Origin: Marinoscillum sp965229915
Lineage (GTDB): Bacteria > Bacteroidota > Bacteroidia > Cytophagales > Cyclobacteriaceae
Direction: 5' to 3'
DNA: 64,000 nucleotides
Assembly (NCBI RefSeq): GCF_965229915.1
Contig: NZ_CBDDJZ010000001.1
Span: forward strand, 930,001 to 994,000
Positions 33,875 through 42,779 of this stretch are shown here, piece after piece (the first letter of the stretch is position 1; each line of letters starts with the position of its first letter). A program made the position numbers and the translations under genes. Under the pieces are notes generated by a model. It was not told the origin of the DNA, ran no database searches, and was given only the letters and a program-made list of their open reading frames with translations.

Positions 33875-33921
33875 AGATACTCTAAACGTTCAAGGAAAGC
33901 AAGAAGTTGTGAATGACTGAA

Positions 33922-34542
33922 TTAGTCAATGGCTACAGGCGCAAATCGTTGATTAACTAATTTCAAGTACACATTCATTGGAGGCAAACTGGCACTGGCA
34001 CGTCGTGCTTCCAGATGCTGAGGGTCTTCTACCGGTCTGGGCACATAGAGATTGGAGTCAGAGCTAATCATGAACTGGGTACCGTAGATCTGAAGTTTAC
34101 CATCATTGACACAAACACGATCGGTAAGAAAAGCCAAACAAGTGCTTGAGGCTTTGCCTTGATCAACTGCATGTTTCATCTGGGTCAACACTGCTTTTTG
34201 AAAGTCCGGGTATGCATCCTGATGCTGCACCAGCAACCAAAACTGATAGCTCCCCTCTTCCCCTACCAGATCGTAATCCAGAAACCCGTAAGTTTCAAAC
34301 CATTCCTGCAGTTTCAAATAATGAAGGCTGTCTACTGCTTTCAATGCCACATCCATCTGATGTCTGGATACCGAGTCGAGGTTTTGATAGACACCACCTT
34401 CATATACAGCCCGGTACTGCTGATCCACTGACACCATGGAATCTAGTTGGTCCATCACCTGCTGGTTCATTTGGGCATGGGCTGCAGAGGAAATGATCAA
34501 TAAAACAGAGGAAAAAAGAGTAACTAATTTAGCTGGTTTCAT
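33922..34542 (-). CDS. DUF6624-like exported protein
   Basis: A 206-residue protein; ATG 34542 gives a signal peptide (MKPAKLVTLFSSVLLIISSAAHAQ). The second half has QFWLLVQHQDAYPDFQKAVLTQM and FLTDRVCVNDGKLQIYGTQF, typical of DUF6624 proteins of Bacteroidota. The function of that family is unknown. Single gene. Confidence 0.78.
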   Translation of the reverse strand: MKPAKLVTLFSSVLLIISSAAHAQMNQQVMDQLDSMVSVDQQYRAVYEGGVYQNLDSVSRHQMDVALKAVDSLHYLKLQEWFETYGFLDYDLVGEEGSYQFWLLVQHQDAYPDFQKAVLTQMKHAVDQGKASSTCLAFLTDRVCVNDGKLQIYGTQFMISSDSNLYVPRPVEDPQHLEARRASASLPPMNVYLKLVNQRFAPVAID

Positions 34543-34701
34543 ATGCTGGTTTGTTGTGAGAAGATGGGACTTTTTGTGATCCCAATCTTTAACAAACCTA
34601 CCCATACTATGGTCTATTTACACGGCCATTTTCGTGGAGGAGAAATTACTCTGTCAAACGAGGATTTGATTTGTTCGAATCGGAATAATCGATGGTTACT
34701 G

Positions 34702-35052
34702 TTAGGAAGTTTTCTTTTTGGAAGACTTAGCTCTCGGGTTAAACTCCAGTGCCAAATCCACCCAAAACTTGAAGTCATCTGGTTCCCGAAAACCTTCTTC
34801 ACTAATGTATCCGTACCCTTTCATGAATCGACCAGCCATTTTCACGGATTGGAATCCTGTTTTATTTTCCATTTCCGATTGAAGCTCCGGATCAAACCGG
34901 CACATCAGGTTATCTCCGCTTACATTGACACACATTTTGTCGTTGACCAGGAAGGCTAGCCCACGAAACATCTTCTTTTCGTCTACCCGAATGTCAGGTA
35001 CCTGAGCCAAATAGACTCTTAGACGATCGGCGAGTTTTTCAGAATAGGCCAT
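34702..35052 (-). CDS. TfoX/Sxy N-terminal domain protein
   Basis: A 116-residue protein matching the TfoX N-terminal domain: VDEKKMFRGLAFLVNDKMCVNVSGDNLMCR (middle) and MAGRFMKGYGYISEEGF with a polar end, plus a basic lysine-serine tail KSSKKKTS. In gamma-proteobacteria TfoX regulates competence; the single-domain versions in Bacteroidota have no known role. It follows the fucosidase pair by 9 bp. Confidence 0.85.
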   Translation of the reverse strand: MAYSEKLADRLRVYLAQVPDIRVDEKKMFRGLAFLVNDKMCVNVSGDNLMCRFDPELQSEMENKTGFQSVKMAGRFMKGYGYISEEGFREPDDFKFWVDLALEFNPRAKSSKKKTS

Positions 35053-35061
35053 GAGTTATAT

Positions 35062-36504
35062 TTAGTAGATGGATAGTGAACTGATAACCGGACAAGCTTT
35101 GCTATCCCTTATCGTAACTCGGACCTTATTGGTTGTCACCGGATCACTTAATCGGACGATTCGCTTATAACCAATCGTTGAAGCAGTGGCCACTTGCTTC
35201 CATTCTGCATTCAGCAGAACCTCCACGGTAAAAGACTTCACCCGCTGACCGAGCTGGATGTATTCCTGCAAGACAACATATTTAACTGGCTTTAGAGCAC
35301 CCAGATCGATAGTTATTATCCCATTGTCAATACCATCATCAGTACTCCAATACGTTTCCGGATCACGATTCAGCAGGTTTTCAGGTGCAAAACGCTCCGA
35401 ATCACCTCTGTAAGATGAAGCTGAAACCTCTGCGTTTTCAGCCAGATCATTAGCAAACTCCTTTTGCAAAAGTGCATTGAAACCACGAAGTGCCGCCACA
35501 TCGTTTTCATGAAACTGCCCACGTCGGTCTGGTGGTATGTTTAGAAGCAAGGTGGCTCCCCTTCCGACGGAAGTCAGGTAGATATCAAAAAGATCTTCCG
35601 GAGTTTTTACCAGCGAGTCTTCATCCGCATGGTAAAACCAACCAGGACGAATGGACGTGTTGGCCTCCAGTGGCACCCAGTTTGCCCCTTTTGGATGGCC
35701 TGTATTGAGCAATCCGGTGATGCCATGCTGTCCAGCATAAAGCGTATCCGTACTGATGGTATGCCAGTTAGTTTCGCCAGCTCTTGCCTGCTCATTACCA
35801 CCCCAACGCAAGTCTGGGCCACCATCGCTGAAGAACAATACACTGGGCTGCAAGGATCGGACATGATCCAGTGTGGTAGGCCAGTCGTAATAGGTTCTAC
35901 CCTCAATCGAACGCTTTTCGTTGGCACCGCCGTAGTATCCATCACCGCCGTTTGCTCCGTCAAACCACATTTCGAATATCGGACCATAATTGACAAACAA
36001 TTCAGTTAGTTGATTGCGGTAATACGCTACATAACTCGAATCACCATAATCCGCTCGATTCCTATCCCAGGGAGACAGGTACACTCCAAATTTCAGGCCG
36101 TATCGGGCACATGCATCGGCTACTTCCTTTACCACATCACCGTTCCCATTCCGGTAAGGACTGTTTTTGACCGAATGCTCAGAATAAGCTGTAGGCCAAA
36201 GGCTGAAACCATCATGATGCTTACAGGTGAGAATCACGCCTTTGAAACCTGTTTCCTTTAACACACGAACCCATAGATCCACTTCCATATTGGTAGGATT
36301 GAACAGCTCTGGCGACTCGTCTCCATAGCCCCACTCCTTATCGGTGAAGGTGTTGATGGTGAAATGAATGAAGGCATTGCGCTCCATTTGATGCCAGGCA
36401 AGCTGCTCTGGTGTGGGCAACGGCCTAACAGGAATCGGTGGCCTAACAGGATCCTGACATGAGAGCAGGCAGCCGATAAGTATAAGTGACATTAGATTAC
36501 GCAT
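35062..36504 (-). CDS. GH29 alpha-L-fucosidase lipoprotein with discoidin-like domain
   Basis: A 480-residue glycoside hydrolase of family GH29 with a lipoprotein signal ending LLSC. The active-site region MWFDGANGG (about 183-191) carries the nucleophile aspartate. The substrate-binding KHHDGFSLWP segment lies near 99-108. An F5/8-type C (discoidin-like) carbohydrate-binding region follows (about 345-480). It releases terminal L-fucose. It is 6 bp downstream of a second fucosidase, together probably acting on fucose-containing algal or animal glycans at the cell surface. Confidence 0.9.
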   Translation of the reverse strand: MRNLMSLILIGCLLSCQDPVRPPIPVRPLPTPEQLAWHQMERNAFIHFTINTFTDKEWGYGDESPELFNPTNMEVDLWVRVLKETGFKGVILTCKHHDGFSLWPTAYSEHSVKNSPYRNGNGDVVKEVADACARYGLKFGVYLSPWDRNRADYGDSSYVAYYRNQLTELFVNYGPIFEMWFDGANGGDGYYGGANEKRSIEGRTYYDWPTTLDHVRSLQPSVLFFSDGGPDLRWGGNEQARAGETNWHTISTDTLYAGQHGITGLLNTGHPKGANWVPLEANTSIRPGWFYHADEDSLVKTPEDLFDIYLTSVGRGATLLLNIPPDRRGQFHENDVAALRGFNALLQKEFANDLAENAEVSASSYRGDSERFAPENLLNRDPETYWSTDDGIDNGIITIDLGALKPVKYVVLQEYIQLGQRVKSFTVEVLLNAEWKQVATASTIGYKRIVRLSDPVTTNKVRVTIRDSKACPVISSLSIY

Positions 36505-36510
36505 GTGCTA

Positions 36511-37896
36511 TTACTTAGGAGTATACTGAAAAGACAAAGCCGGGACCCCATCCTCTATTAAACGTCGTGGAACCTGCACGGTGGTAATACCATTTTCACA
36601 CTTCCAGGATACTTCCGCTCCTAACTGCATCAAGGTCATTTTGCCGCCTTCCTGAGGTTCGTTTCCTCTCCATGTGATCAAGCCCGGAGCTATTTCCTGA
36701 ATTCTGGCAATAGCGAAAAAGTTACCCTGCTCATCCCTGGTGAAAAATACCTCTCCGTCACGATACTGTTCCACACTTCTGGTCCCGTAGATAGCCGACC
36801 CATTGGTCTGCAACCAGCTCCCAATCTCCTCCATCACCACCCTATCAGACTCCAACAATAGACCATCCGGCTTGGGCCCAATACCCAGCAACAAACTACC
36901 GCCTTTGGCCACCACCTCTACGAGCGAATGAATGATTTGTCGGGAAGATTTGGCTTGATCTCCAGGCACATAACCCCAGTTATTGTGCAATGGAATACAG
37001 CTCTCCCAAGGGTGCTCCAACCTGGTTTCAGGGATGGTTCGCTCGGGTGTTTGGTAATTCTCATAAGGACCATGAACCGTGCGATCTACTATGAGCAATC
37101 CAGGTTGATTCTTTCTGGCCATCGCTGCAATTCGTGGAAGGTCAATGTGCTGCTCTCCTCCGTGGACCATTCGGCCAGGACGGACCCAGCCGCCATCCAA
37201 CCACAGAATATCGAGTGAACCATAATCCGTCATGAGTTCTTCGATTTGATTGTAGGCAAACTGTTGAAACTTCTCCCAACGGTCAGCGTGCCGGTTCAGA
37301 TTGTAATTCACATTGCGGTCATCGGTGGCGTACTTGTCCCACCAAAAGTACTGCGAGTGCCAATCCGGTTTGGAGAAGTAAGCTCCGATCATCATGTCCC
37401 GTTGGCGAAAGGCTTCAAACACATATTGAGCCACATTCGCCTTTGGATGAACTGCGAACGGTCCATTGGTTATTTTGAAATCCGTCTGTTGGGTATCAAA
37501 CAGATTGAATCCGTCGTGGTGTTTAGTAGTGAATACCACATATTTCATACCAGCTGTTCTGGCTGATTCTGCCCACTGTTCGGGATCAAATTTCTTCGGA
37601 TTGAATTCATCCTTCAAACCCCAGTACCACTCCTTGTACTCACAGTGGGTCATACTGTCCTTGCGATTGATCCAGTCTTCAGAGGTTAACTCCCAGGATT
37701 CCACTATTCCCGCCTGAGCATAAAGCCCCCAATGAATGATCATCCCAAATTTCAAATCCTGCCACTCTTCCAGCTTCTGTCTGACCTGTGGGTCCTCTGG
37801 CCAGATGTATTGGGAAGATTGCTCGTGGATGTTGTCCTGTTGAGCATTAGCGATCATCACACTGATGCAGCACATGATGGAAAGGAAGGTTTTCAT
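36511..37896 (-). CDS. GH29 alpha-L-fucosidase, exported
   Basis: A 461-residue GH29 enzyme with a signal peptide ending ANAQ. The nucleophile region is ILWLDGGW (about 230-237) and KHHDGFNLFDT lies near 124-134. Sequence and domain layout differ from the other fucosidase, and there is no C-terminal binding domain, so the two may have complementary linkage preferences. It heads the operon fucosidase-fucosidase-TfoX domain. Confidence 0.9.
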   Translation of the reverse strand: MKTFLSIMCCISVMIANAQQDNIHEQSSQYIWPEDPQVRQKLEEWQDLKFGMIIHWGLYAQAGIVESWELTSEDWINRKDSMTHCEYKEWYWGLKDEFNPKKFDPEQWAESARTAGMKYVVFTTKHHDGFNLFDTQQTDFKITNGPFAVHPKANVAQYVFEAFRQRDMMIGAYFSKPDWHSQYFWWDKYATDDRNVNYNLNRHADRWEKFQQFAYNQIEELMTDYGSLDILWLDGGWVRPGRMVHGGEQHIDLPRIAAMARKNQPGLLIVDRTVHGPYENYQTPERTIPETRLEHPWESCIPLHNNWGYVPGDQAKSSRQIIHSLVEVVAKGGSLLLGIGPKPDGLLLESDRVVMEEIGSWLQTNGSAIYGTRSVEQYRDGEVFFTRDEQGNFFAIARIQEIAPGLITWRGNEPQEGGKMTLMQLGAEVSWKCENGITTVQVPRRLIEDGVPALSFQYTPK

Positions 37897-37963
37897 CTGG
37901 ATTCGTTTAGCCGATAAGATGTAAGTTTAATCAGAGCGATGACCTGAAACAAATCTTAATTTT

Positions 37964-37981
37964 TATATGTTCGTACATATA
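37964..37981. promoter_or_regulatory. Palindrome in the pirin promoter region
   Basis: TATATGT (37964-37970) and ACATATA (37975-37981) flank TCGT, 15 bp before the pirin start codon. The symmetry and place suggest a repressor site of MarR/LysR type, but no regulator is adjacent. Confidence 0.45.
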
Positions 37982-37996
37982 TAAAAAGAATGAACT

Positions 37997-38998
37997 ATGA
38001 CTGCAATTAAAAATATAAAACCGCTGGGTTTTCCATGGGCAACCCAGGACCCGTTCCTTTTTTGTGTATATCACAAAGATGATTACCCACAAGGTAACGG
38101 TGAGATGGGTCCAAAAGCTTCACTGGCTGGTAGAAATATTGGACAGGACTTTGATCCTGGAAATGACTGGAGAATGTACCATGGAAGCACGGTACCGGGT
38201 TTTCCTCAGCACCCACATCGTGGATTTGAAACAGTCACCATTGGTGAAAGAGGTTTGATCGACCATTCGGATTCACTTGGAGCTGCTGGTCGATTCGGTA
38301 ATGGTGATGTACAATGGATGACTGCTGGCAAAGGGGTCAACCACTCAGAAATGTTTCCACTGCTCAAGGACGATGAGGACAACCCGCTAATCCTATTTCA
38401 GATCTGGCTGAATCTGCCTAAGCGGAGCAAATTCGTAGAGCCTCACTTCAAAATGCTGTGGGCGGAGGACATTCCATATTACACGACGCCTGATGGCAAG
38501 ACTAAAGTGAAAATCGTCGCTGGTTCTATAGGCGATGTGAAAGCACTGACACCAGCTCCTGATTCCTGGGCAGCGGTTCCCGAAAATGAGGTAGCTATCT
38601 GGACATTTACCATGCAGCCAGGTGCAGAATGGAAACTACCCTTAGCAAGCAAAGAAGCGAACCGTTCCCTTTATTTCTACTCAGGGAAATCTGTAACCTT
38701 GAATGGTGAGTCTCTTCCATTGGAGCGTGTGGCAGAGCTAGATGCTTCACAGGAAGTAACCATCAAGAATGGTGACGCTGAGAGCAAGTTTTTGATCTTA
38801 CAAGGAAAGCCCATGAACGAGCCAGTTGCACAATATGGTCCGTTCGTGATGAACACCCAACAAGAAATACAGGAGGCTTTTCAAGAATACCAGCGCACCC
38901 AGTTTGGTGGTTGGCCATGGCCTCAAAACGATCATGTGCACCCAAAAGAAAGTGGGCGATTTGCCAAACATGCTGACGGACGAGAAGAATACAAATAA
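37997..38998 (+). CDS. Pirin family protein
   Basis: A 333-residue bicupin. The N-terminal cupin holds the metal motif HPHRGFETVT (about 72-81) and a DHSDSLGAAGRFGNGDVQWMTAGKG segment with the ligands HSEM near 115-118, all typical of pirin. Bacterial pirins bind iron and may act as quercetinase or redox proteins. It is longer than average because of a C-terminal extension ending in a charged tail. A large stem-loop follows its stop. Confidence 0.88.
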   Translation: MTAIKNIKPLGFPWATQDPFLFCVYHKDDYPQGNGEMGPKASLAGRNIGQDFDPGNDWRMYHGSTVPGFPQHPHRGFETVTIGERGLIDHSDSLGAAGRFGNGDVQWMTAGKGVNHSEMFPLLKDDEDNPLILFQIWLNLPKRSKFVEPHFKMLWAEDIPYYTTPDGKTKVKIVAGSIGDVKALTPAPDSWAAVPENEVAIWTFTMQPGAEWKLPLASKEANRSLYFYSGKSVTLNGESLPLERVAELDASQEVTIKNGDAESKFLILQGKPMNEPVAQYGPFVMNTQQEIQEAFQEYQRTQFGGWPWPQNDHVHPKESGRFAKHADGREEYK

Positions 38999-39010
38999 GG
39001 CATCGAGGTT

Positions 39011-39058
39011 GAGGTTTAGTGGTCTTTTCGTTAACTTATAACAAGACAACTAAACCTC
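39011..39058. terminator. Large stem-loop between pirin and the ABM-domain gene
   Basis: Arms GAGGTTTAGTGGTCTT (39011-39026) and AAGACAACTAAACCTC (39043-39058) pair over 16 bp with one mismatch, around a 16-nt loop. It lies 12 bp after the pirin stop and 8 bp before the next ATG, so it could end pirin transcripts or affect expression of the next gene. No T-run follows. Confidence 0.5.
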
Positions 39059-39066
39059 ACCTGCTT

Positions 39067-39375
39067 ATGAAAATGTTTCAGATCGTGTGGCACTACGAGT
39101 GCAACCCCGATCAAAAAGAACAGTTCGAAGAAGCCTACCGAAGAAATGGTACCTGGTTTCATTTCTTTGAGAAAAGTGAAGATTACCTGGGCCAGGAACT
39201 GATCAAGAAAACTGATAAAAATGATTACCTGGTAATAGACAGTTGGATCTCCAAAGAATCGTATGAGCAGTTCATGGCAGCCAACAAAGCCGAATACGAC
39301 AAGCTGGATCAGCAATGCAAATCGTTATACCAAAAGGAAGACTTTTTAGGTTTTTTTGAAACGATCGATCATTGA
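39067..39375 (+). CDS. ABM-domain (YgiN-like) protein
   Basis: A 102-residue protein with the dimeric ferredoxin-like fold of the antibiotic biosynthesis monooxygenase family: MFQIVWHYECNPDQKEQFEEAY at the start, then VIDSWISKESYEQFMA in the middle. Many members are small monooxygenases or have no assigned role. The ATG at 39067 is preferred over an upstream in-frame start that would run through the stem-loop. Confidence 0.75.
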   Translation: MKMFQIVWHYECNPDQKEQFEEAYRRNGTWFHFFEKSEDYLGQELIKKTDKNDYLVIDSWISKESYEQFMAANKAEYDKLDQQCKSLYQKEDFLGFFETIDH

Positions 39376-39383
39376 GATGATTT

Positions 39384-39414
39384 GTCATCAGACCACTTGG
39401 AGTGGTCCGACGAC
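39384..39414. repeat. GTCGTC/GACGAC stem-loop, copy B
   Basis: Arms GTCATCAGACCACT (39384-39397) and AGTGGTCCGACGAC (39401-39414) pair with two G-U changes and a 3-nt loop. It begins 8 bp after the stop of the ABM-domain gene. Compare 20730-20762 and 40047-40079. Confidence 0.75.
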
Positions 39415-39465
39415 TCCAAATGATAATCTTTCCAGTCTAAGGGGTTCCACAAAGAAATACAGCCA

Positions 39466-40017
39466 ATGAATCAATTCTTACCTCAAACCATCAAATTGTT
39501 CAAGTATTACAAATTGTTGGGCGAACGCACTTTTGAGCAATTAAACGAAGACCAGCTCACCTGGACTCCATCTGAAGATTCGAATAGCATCGCCATCCTT
39601 GTCAATCACCTGGCTGGTAACATGCTTTCACGCTGGACGAATTTTTTAACCGAAGATGGGGAGAAACCCTGGAGAAATCGAGACCATGAATTTGAGGATG
39701 AAATCCACTCAAAAGAGGAACTTGATAAAAGATGGGACCTGGGCTGGAATTGTCTACTAGCCACACTGGAGTCGTTAAGTGAAGAAGACCTGAACAAGAC
39801 GATTTACATCAGACAAGAAGGTCAGTCGGTTACTGATGCCATACAAAGGCAGCTCGCCCACTACGCTTCGCATATTGGACAGATCATCCTACTAGGCAAG
39901 ATTCAGAAAGGTCCTAACTGGCAATCCTTATCCATACCCAAAGGTCAATCGGATGCCTACAACCTGAAAAAATCAAAAACAGAAAACCAATCGGGACACT
40001 TTACTGAAAATCTCTAG
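39466..40017 (+). CDS. DinB-family (DUF1572) protein
   Basis: A 183-residue four-helix-bundle protein of the DinB/YfiT type with a likely metal triad: H48 in ILVNHLAGNM and two histidines in HYASHIGQI (about 132-140). Bacterial DinB-like proteins include thiol transferases (bacillithiol) and unknown enzymes; the name does not imply DNA damage. Single gene, flanked on both sides by the same stem-loop repeat. Confidence 0.82.
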   Translation: MNQFLPQTIKLFKYYKLLGERTFEQLNEDQLTWTPSEDSNSIAILVNHLAGNMLSRWTNFLTEDGEKPWRNRDHEFEDEIHSKEELDKRWDLGWNCLLATLESLSEEDLNKTIYIRQEGQSVTDAIQRQLAHYASHIGQIILLGKIQKGPNWQSLSIPKGQSDAYNLKKSKTENQSGHFTENL

Positions 40018-40046
40018 TGGTCCTAAACTTTAACTAACGGCATTTT

Positions 40047-40079
40047 AGTCGTCAGACCACTCCAAGTGGTCCGACGACT
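40047..40079. repeat. GTCGTC/GACGAC stem-loop, copy C
   Basis: Arms AGTCGTCAGACCACT (40047-40061) and AGTGGTCCGACGACT (40065-40079) pair with one G-U pair and a 3-nt loop. It is 29 bp after the DinB-like gene. Confidence 0.75.
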
Positions 40080-40137
40080 CCCAAAAGAATCGTTAATTTC
40101 GTGACTGATACTCGCAAAAGTCAGCCGACTCCCAGAT

Positions 40138-41022
40138 TTGGATAAGATTCAAGAACATACCGTATCCGTTGACAATCAATTAAGACTACCAGACTACCTC
40201 ATCGGCATTTTCGATGAACTGCCAACTAAAAGCAGCATTAAAAAAGCAATCAAAGCGGGTAAGGTATCCATCAACGATCAAATCGCACGAACGGCGGACA
40301 TCCCCACAAAGGACCAGGTAATATCCCTCTCCGAGATTGATCAACAAATCAATCCATATCCACTTGCTCTGGAAATCTGCTATGAAGATGAGCACCTCCT
40401 AATCGTCAACAAACCAGCCGGATTGCCCACCAGTGGCAATTATTTTCGAACACTAACGGCTGCTTTAGCCCACACTCATCCACAACCTGCGACCAACGGC
40501 ATGCTGCATTCACCAAAGCCCGTCCATCGTCTGGACAGTCTCACATCCGGACTAGTGATAGCTGCAAAGACCACCAGGGCTCGCTATCTATTGGGACAGC
40601 AATTTGAAACAGGGCAGATCCGAAAAACCTACCAGGCACTGGTCATGGGAAAAACTCCCGAATCAGGACAGATTGAAAAGGAAATTGATGGCAAACCAGC
40701 CACCACCACTTATGAAAAGTGCGTAGAAATACGCTCTTTGAAGAACGAATACTTAACGTTGATTCGCCTCCAACCAACAACCGGGAGAACGCATCAACTC
40801 CGAATTCACTGCGCAGAAGCTGGTTTCCCCATTTATGGGGATCCACTATATGCCAAAAATACCATCCGAAACAAAGGACTTTTCCTGTCAGCGGTAAGGT
40901 TACAATTCCAACATCCTGTTACTAATGAAGACATGGACATTCAAATAGACCTTCCATCCAAATATTTAAACCGAATGAGAAACGAACACCAACGCTGGCA
41001 AAGAAACTATGGAAATCGTTAA
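40138..41022 (+). CDS. RluA-family RNA pseudouridine synthase
   Basis: A 294-residue enzyme that changes uridine to pseudouridine in rRNA or tRNA. An S4-like RNA-binding region (about 15-65: LRLPDYLIGIFDELP, SIKKAIKAGKVSIND) is followed by the catalytic domain with HRLDSLTSGL (about 126-135), whose aspartate is the catalytic residue, and the RLQPTTGRTHQLRIH motif (about 215-229). TTG at 40138 is the only sensible start, because an in-frame stop lies 34 bp upstream and the S4 region begins at once. It overlaps the next gene by 14 bp. Confidence 0.88.
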   Translation: MDKIQEHTVSVDNQLRLPDYLIGIFDELPTKSSIKKAIKAGKVSINDQIARTADIPTKDQVISLSEIDQQINPYPLALEICYEDEHLLIVNKPAGLPTSGNYFRTLTAALAHTHPQPATNGMLHSPKPVHRLDSLTSGLVIAAKTTRARYLLGQQFETGQIRKTYQALVMGKTPESGQIEKEIDGKPATTTYEKCVEIRSLKNEYLTLIRLQPTTGRTHQLRIHCAEAGFPIYGDPLYAKNTIRNKGLFLSAVRLQFQHPVTNEDMDIQIDLPSKYLNRMRNEHQRWQRNYGNR

Positions 41023-41518
41023 GGCCAACACCAGTCATATCGAGGAGTTACATCAATTCGCTCGGGACAACTTTGTCTTGACCTACGGACATATGAACAC
41101 CGAGGAAAACATGCGCCATTACCTGGCAAATTCATTTTCCCTTGAAGCCTTCGTTCAGGAATTCAATCATCCAGAGTCTAGCTTTTGGGTGGTCATGAAT
41201 GTTGGCAAAGTTGTAGGCTATTACAAGGCCAATCTCGGTGCTGCACAAACTGAATCTGACTACCCCAATTCAATAGAAATCGAACGGATCTATGTCACCA
41301 GTGAACTCAAGGGCAGGGGTATCGGCCGGATGATGATCCAACACGCAATGGCTCAAGCCAAAAACCTCGAGTTAAAAGAAATATGGTTAGGAGTTTGGGA
41401 GAAAAACCCAAAGGCGATCGCTTTCTACAAGAAAATGGGGTTTATTGAAATCAGCACCCACGTATTCCAACTTGGAGATGACGCACAAACCGACATCATC
41501 ATGACGCTAACTCTTTGA
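41009..41518 (+). CDS. GNAT-family N-acetyltransferase
   Basis: A 169-residue acetyltransferase with the acetyl-CoA motif A ERIYVTSELKGRGIGRMMIQHA (about 92-113; RGIGR binds CoA) and a C-terminal NPKAIAFYKKMGF. It uses acetyl-CoA to acylate an amine; the substrate is unknown (spermidine and RimI-like enzymes are the nearest in style). The overlap with the pseudouridine synthase gene shows cotranscription. Confidence 0.87.
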   Translation: MEIVKANTSHIEELHQFARDNFVLTYGHMNTEENMRHYLANSFSLEAFVQEFNHPESSFWVVMNVGKVVGYYKANLGAAQTESDYPNSIEIERIYVTSELKGRGIGRMMIQHAMAQAKNLELKEIWLGVWEKNPKAIAFYKKMGFIEISTHVFQLGDDAQTDIIMTLTL

Positions 41519-42709
41519 TCACTTACCAGATTTGAACAAGTCCAGTTGCGTTTTGTAATGCATCAAATCTTCTCCTTCGATTTCAGCTGCCTGCATAGCC
41601 AGCTCACCGTACTTGATAGCCTCTTTTACCGCGCCTAATTTATATTTCAAGGAAGCGTACGTATCATAATAGGTAGCATCTGGATAGTCCCTTAAAACCT
41701 CTCTCATCCATGCTGCAGCTGCCTCCAGGTGCTCGGCTTTCTCCACAAATAAGTAGAACTTCCACCCAAACTCATTGAGTTGGTCCGGGTCACGAACGTC
41801 CTGCTCGCCTACCACCTGAATGGCGTACTCCGCATATGTGGGCCAGTTCTCCTTTAGATCGTTCACTTTCAGGTTGGCCAGTGACATCAATTGCTCCTTG
41901 TCCTTAAAGTCCACTTCAGCCATGAGCTGCCGCAGTGCCTGGGTAGCAAACAGCGTAAGATCCGATCCCTCATAGATAGCAATGAGCTGATCGAGCATGA
42001 CATTAAAAACCTTCGCATCCACAGTGTCCTTTCCATATTTGAGAGAGAACATGTCATGATAGGCAATTAAGTACTGAAACTGCTCACTGTATGGATCAGT
42101 TACATTCAGGTTGATCATGGCCCATGAAGCCTCATTCATCCAATCATGCTGATTCGTTCCAGCAAAATAGTCATTGACAAAATCGGTGTTGTCCATACAG
42201 GCATCTTCGAGTGTCAATGAATACTCGATTAAAAAATCCAATGATCGCTCTCCCGCATCAAACTTTTGCTGCATAACCGAGATAGGATTTTCACCAATTG
42301 CCTCCTTCCCCATTTGGATGAAATCATTGCTATCGATAGCTCCACATCCACGATGCACCATGTTACCAGATCCGTCCAGGAACAAGAATACCGGATACGA
42401 TTCTACATCGTAAGTATCTGTGAGAGTCAGACCAAGGTAGTCCTCCATATCCACCTGCAGGTTGATGAAATTGGCATTGTAAAACTCGCCAACCTCCTGA
42501 TCCGTTAGCGTGTATTCCGCCAGATCAGCGCAGGGTTCACTCCATTCCACATACCCCACCACAAAGACCAACTTCTGCTGCTCAGTTGCCTTTTTCATCG
42601 CCTCTTCCCACTGCATTTCATCAAAAACAATGCCCTTGGATTGGTTTTGGGCCAACAAAGACTGGGAAATCATCAGAAGAATAAAGGTGAGATAGGTCAG
42701 TTTGCTCAT
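41519..42709 (-). CDS. Exported thioredoxin-fold protein with TPR-like C-terminus
   Basis: A 396-residue protein with a signal peptide (1-20, ending LLAQ), a thioredoxin-like domain (about 28-130) with VGYVEWSEPCADL where the active site should be (one cysteine only, S-x-P-C), the cis-proline region VESYPVFLFLDGSGN, and a helical, TPR-like second half. It resembles the DUF255/thioredoxin-7 type. Single gene, divergent from the DUF1684 gene with 70 bp between the start codons. Confidence 0.78.
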   Translation of the reverse strand: MSKLTYLTFILLMISQSLLAQNQSKGIVFDEMQWEEAMKKATEQQKLVFVVGYVEWSEPCADLAEYTLTDQEVGEFYNANFINLQVDMEDYLGLTLTDTYDVESYPVFLFLDGSGNMVHRGCGAIDSNDFIQMGKEAIGENPISVMQQKFDAGERSLDFLIEYSLTLEDACMDNTDFVNDYFAGTNQHDWMNEASWAMINLNVTDPYSEQFQYLIAYHDMFSLKYGKDTVDAKVFNVMLDQLIAIYEGSDLTLFATQALRQLMAEVDFKDKEQLMSLANLKVNDLKENWPTYAEYAIQVVGEQDVRDPDQLNEFGWKFYLFVEKAEHLEAAAAWMREVLRDYPDATYYDTYASLKYKLGAVKEAIKYGELAMQAAEIEGEDLMHYKTQLDLFKSGK

Positions 42710-42779
42710 TGGAATATACTTTCTTTGGACAGTTAAATCTAACAGATTTTACAGATCAACACACAACAAACGAATAATT

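Noticed and set aside
40101..40137. An upstream GTG start for the pseudouridine synthase gene.
   Set aside because: That GTG (40101) is out of frame and an in-frame stop lies at 40102-40104.
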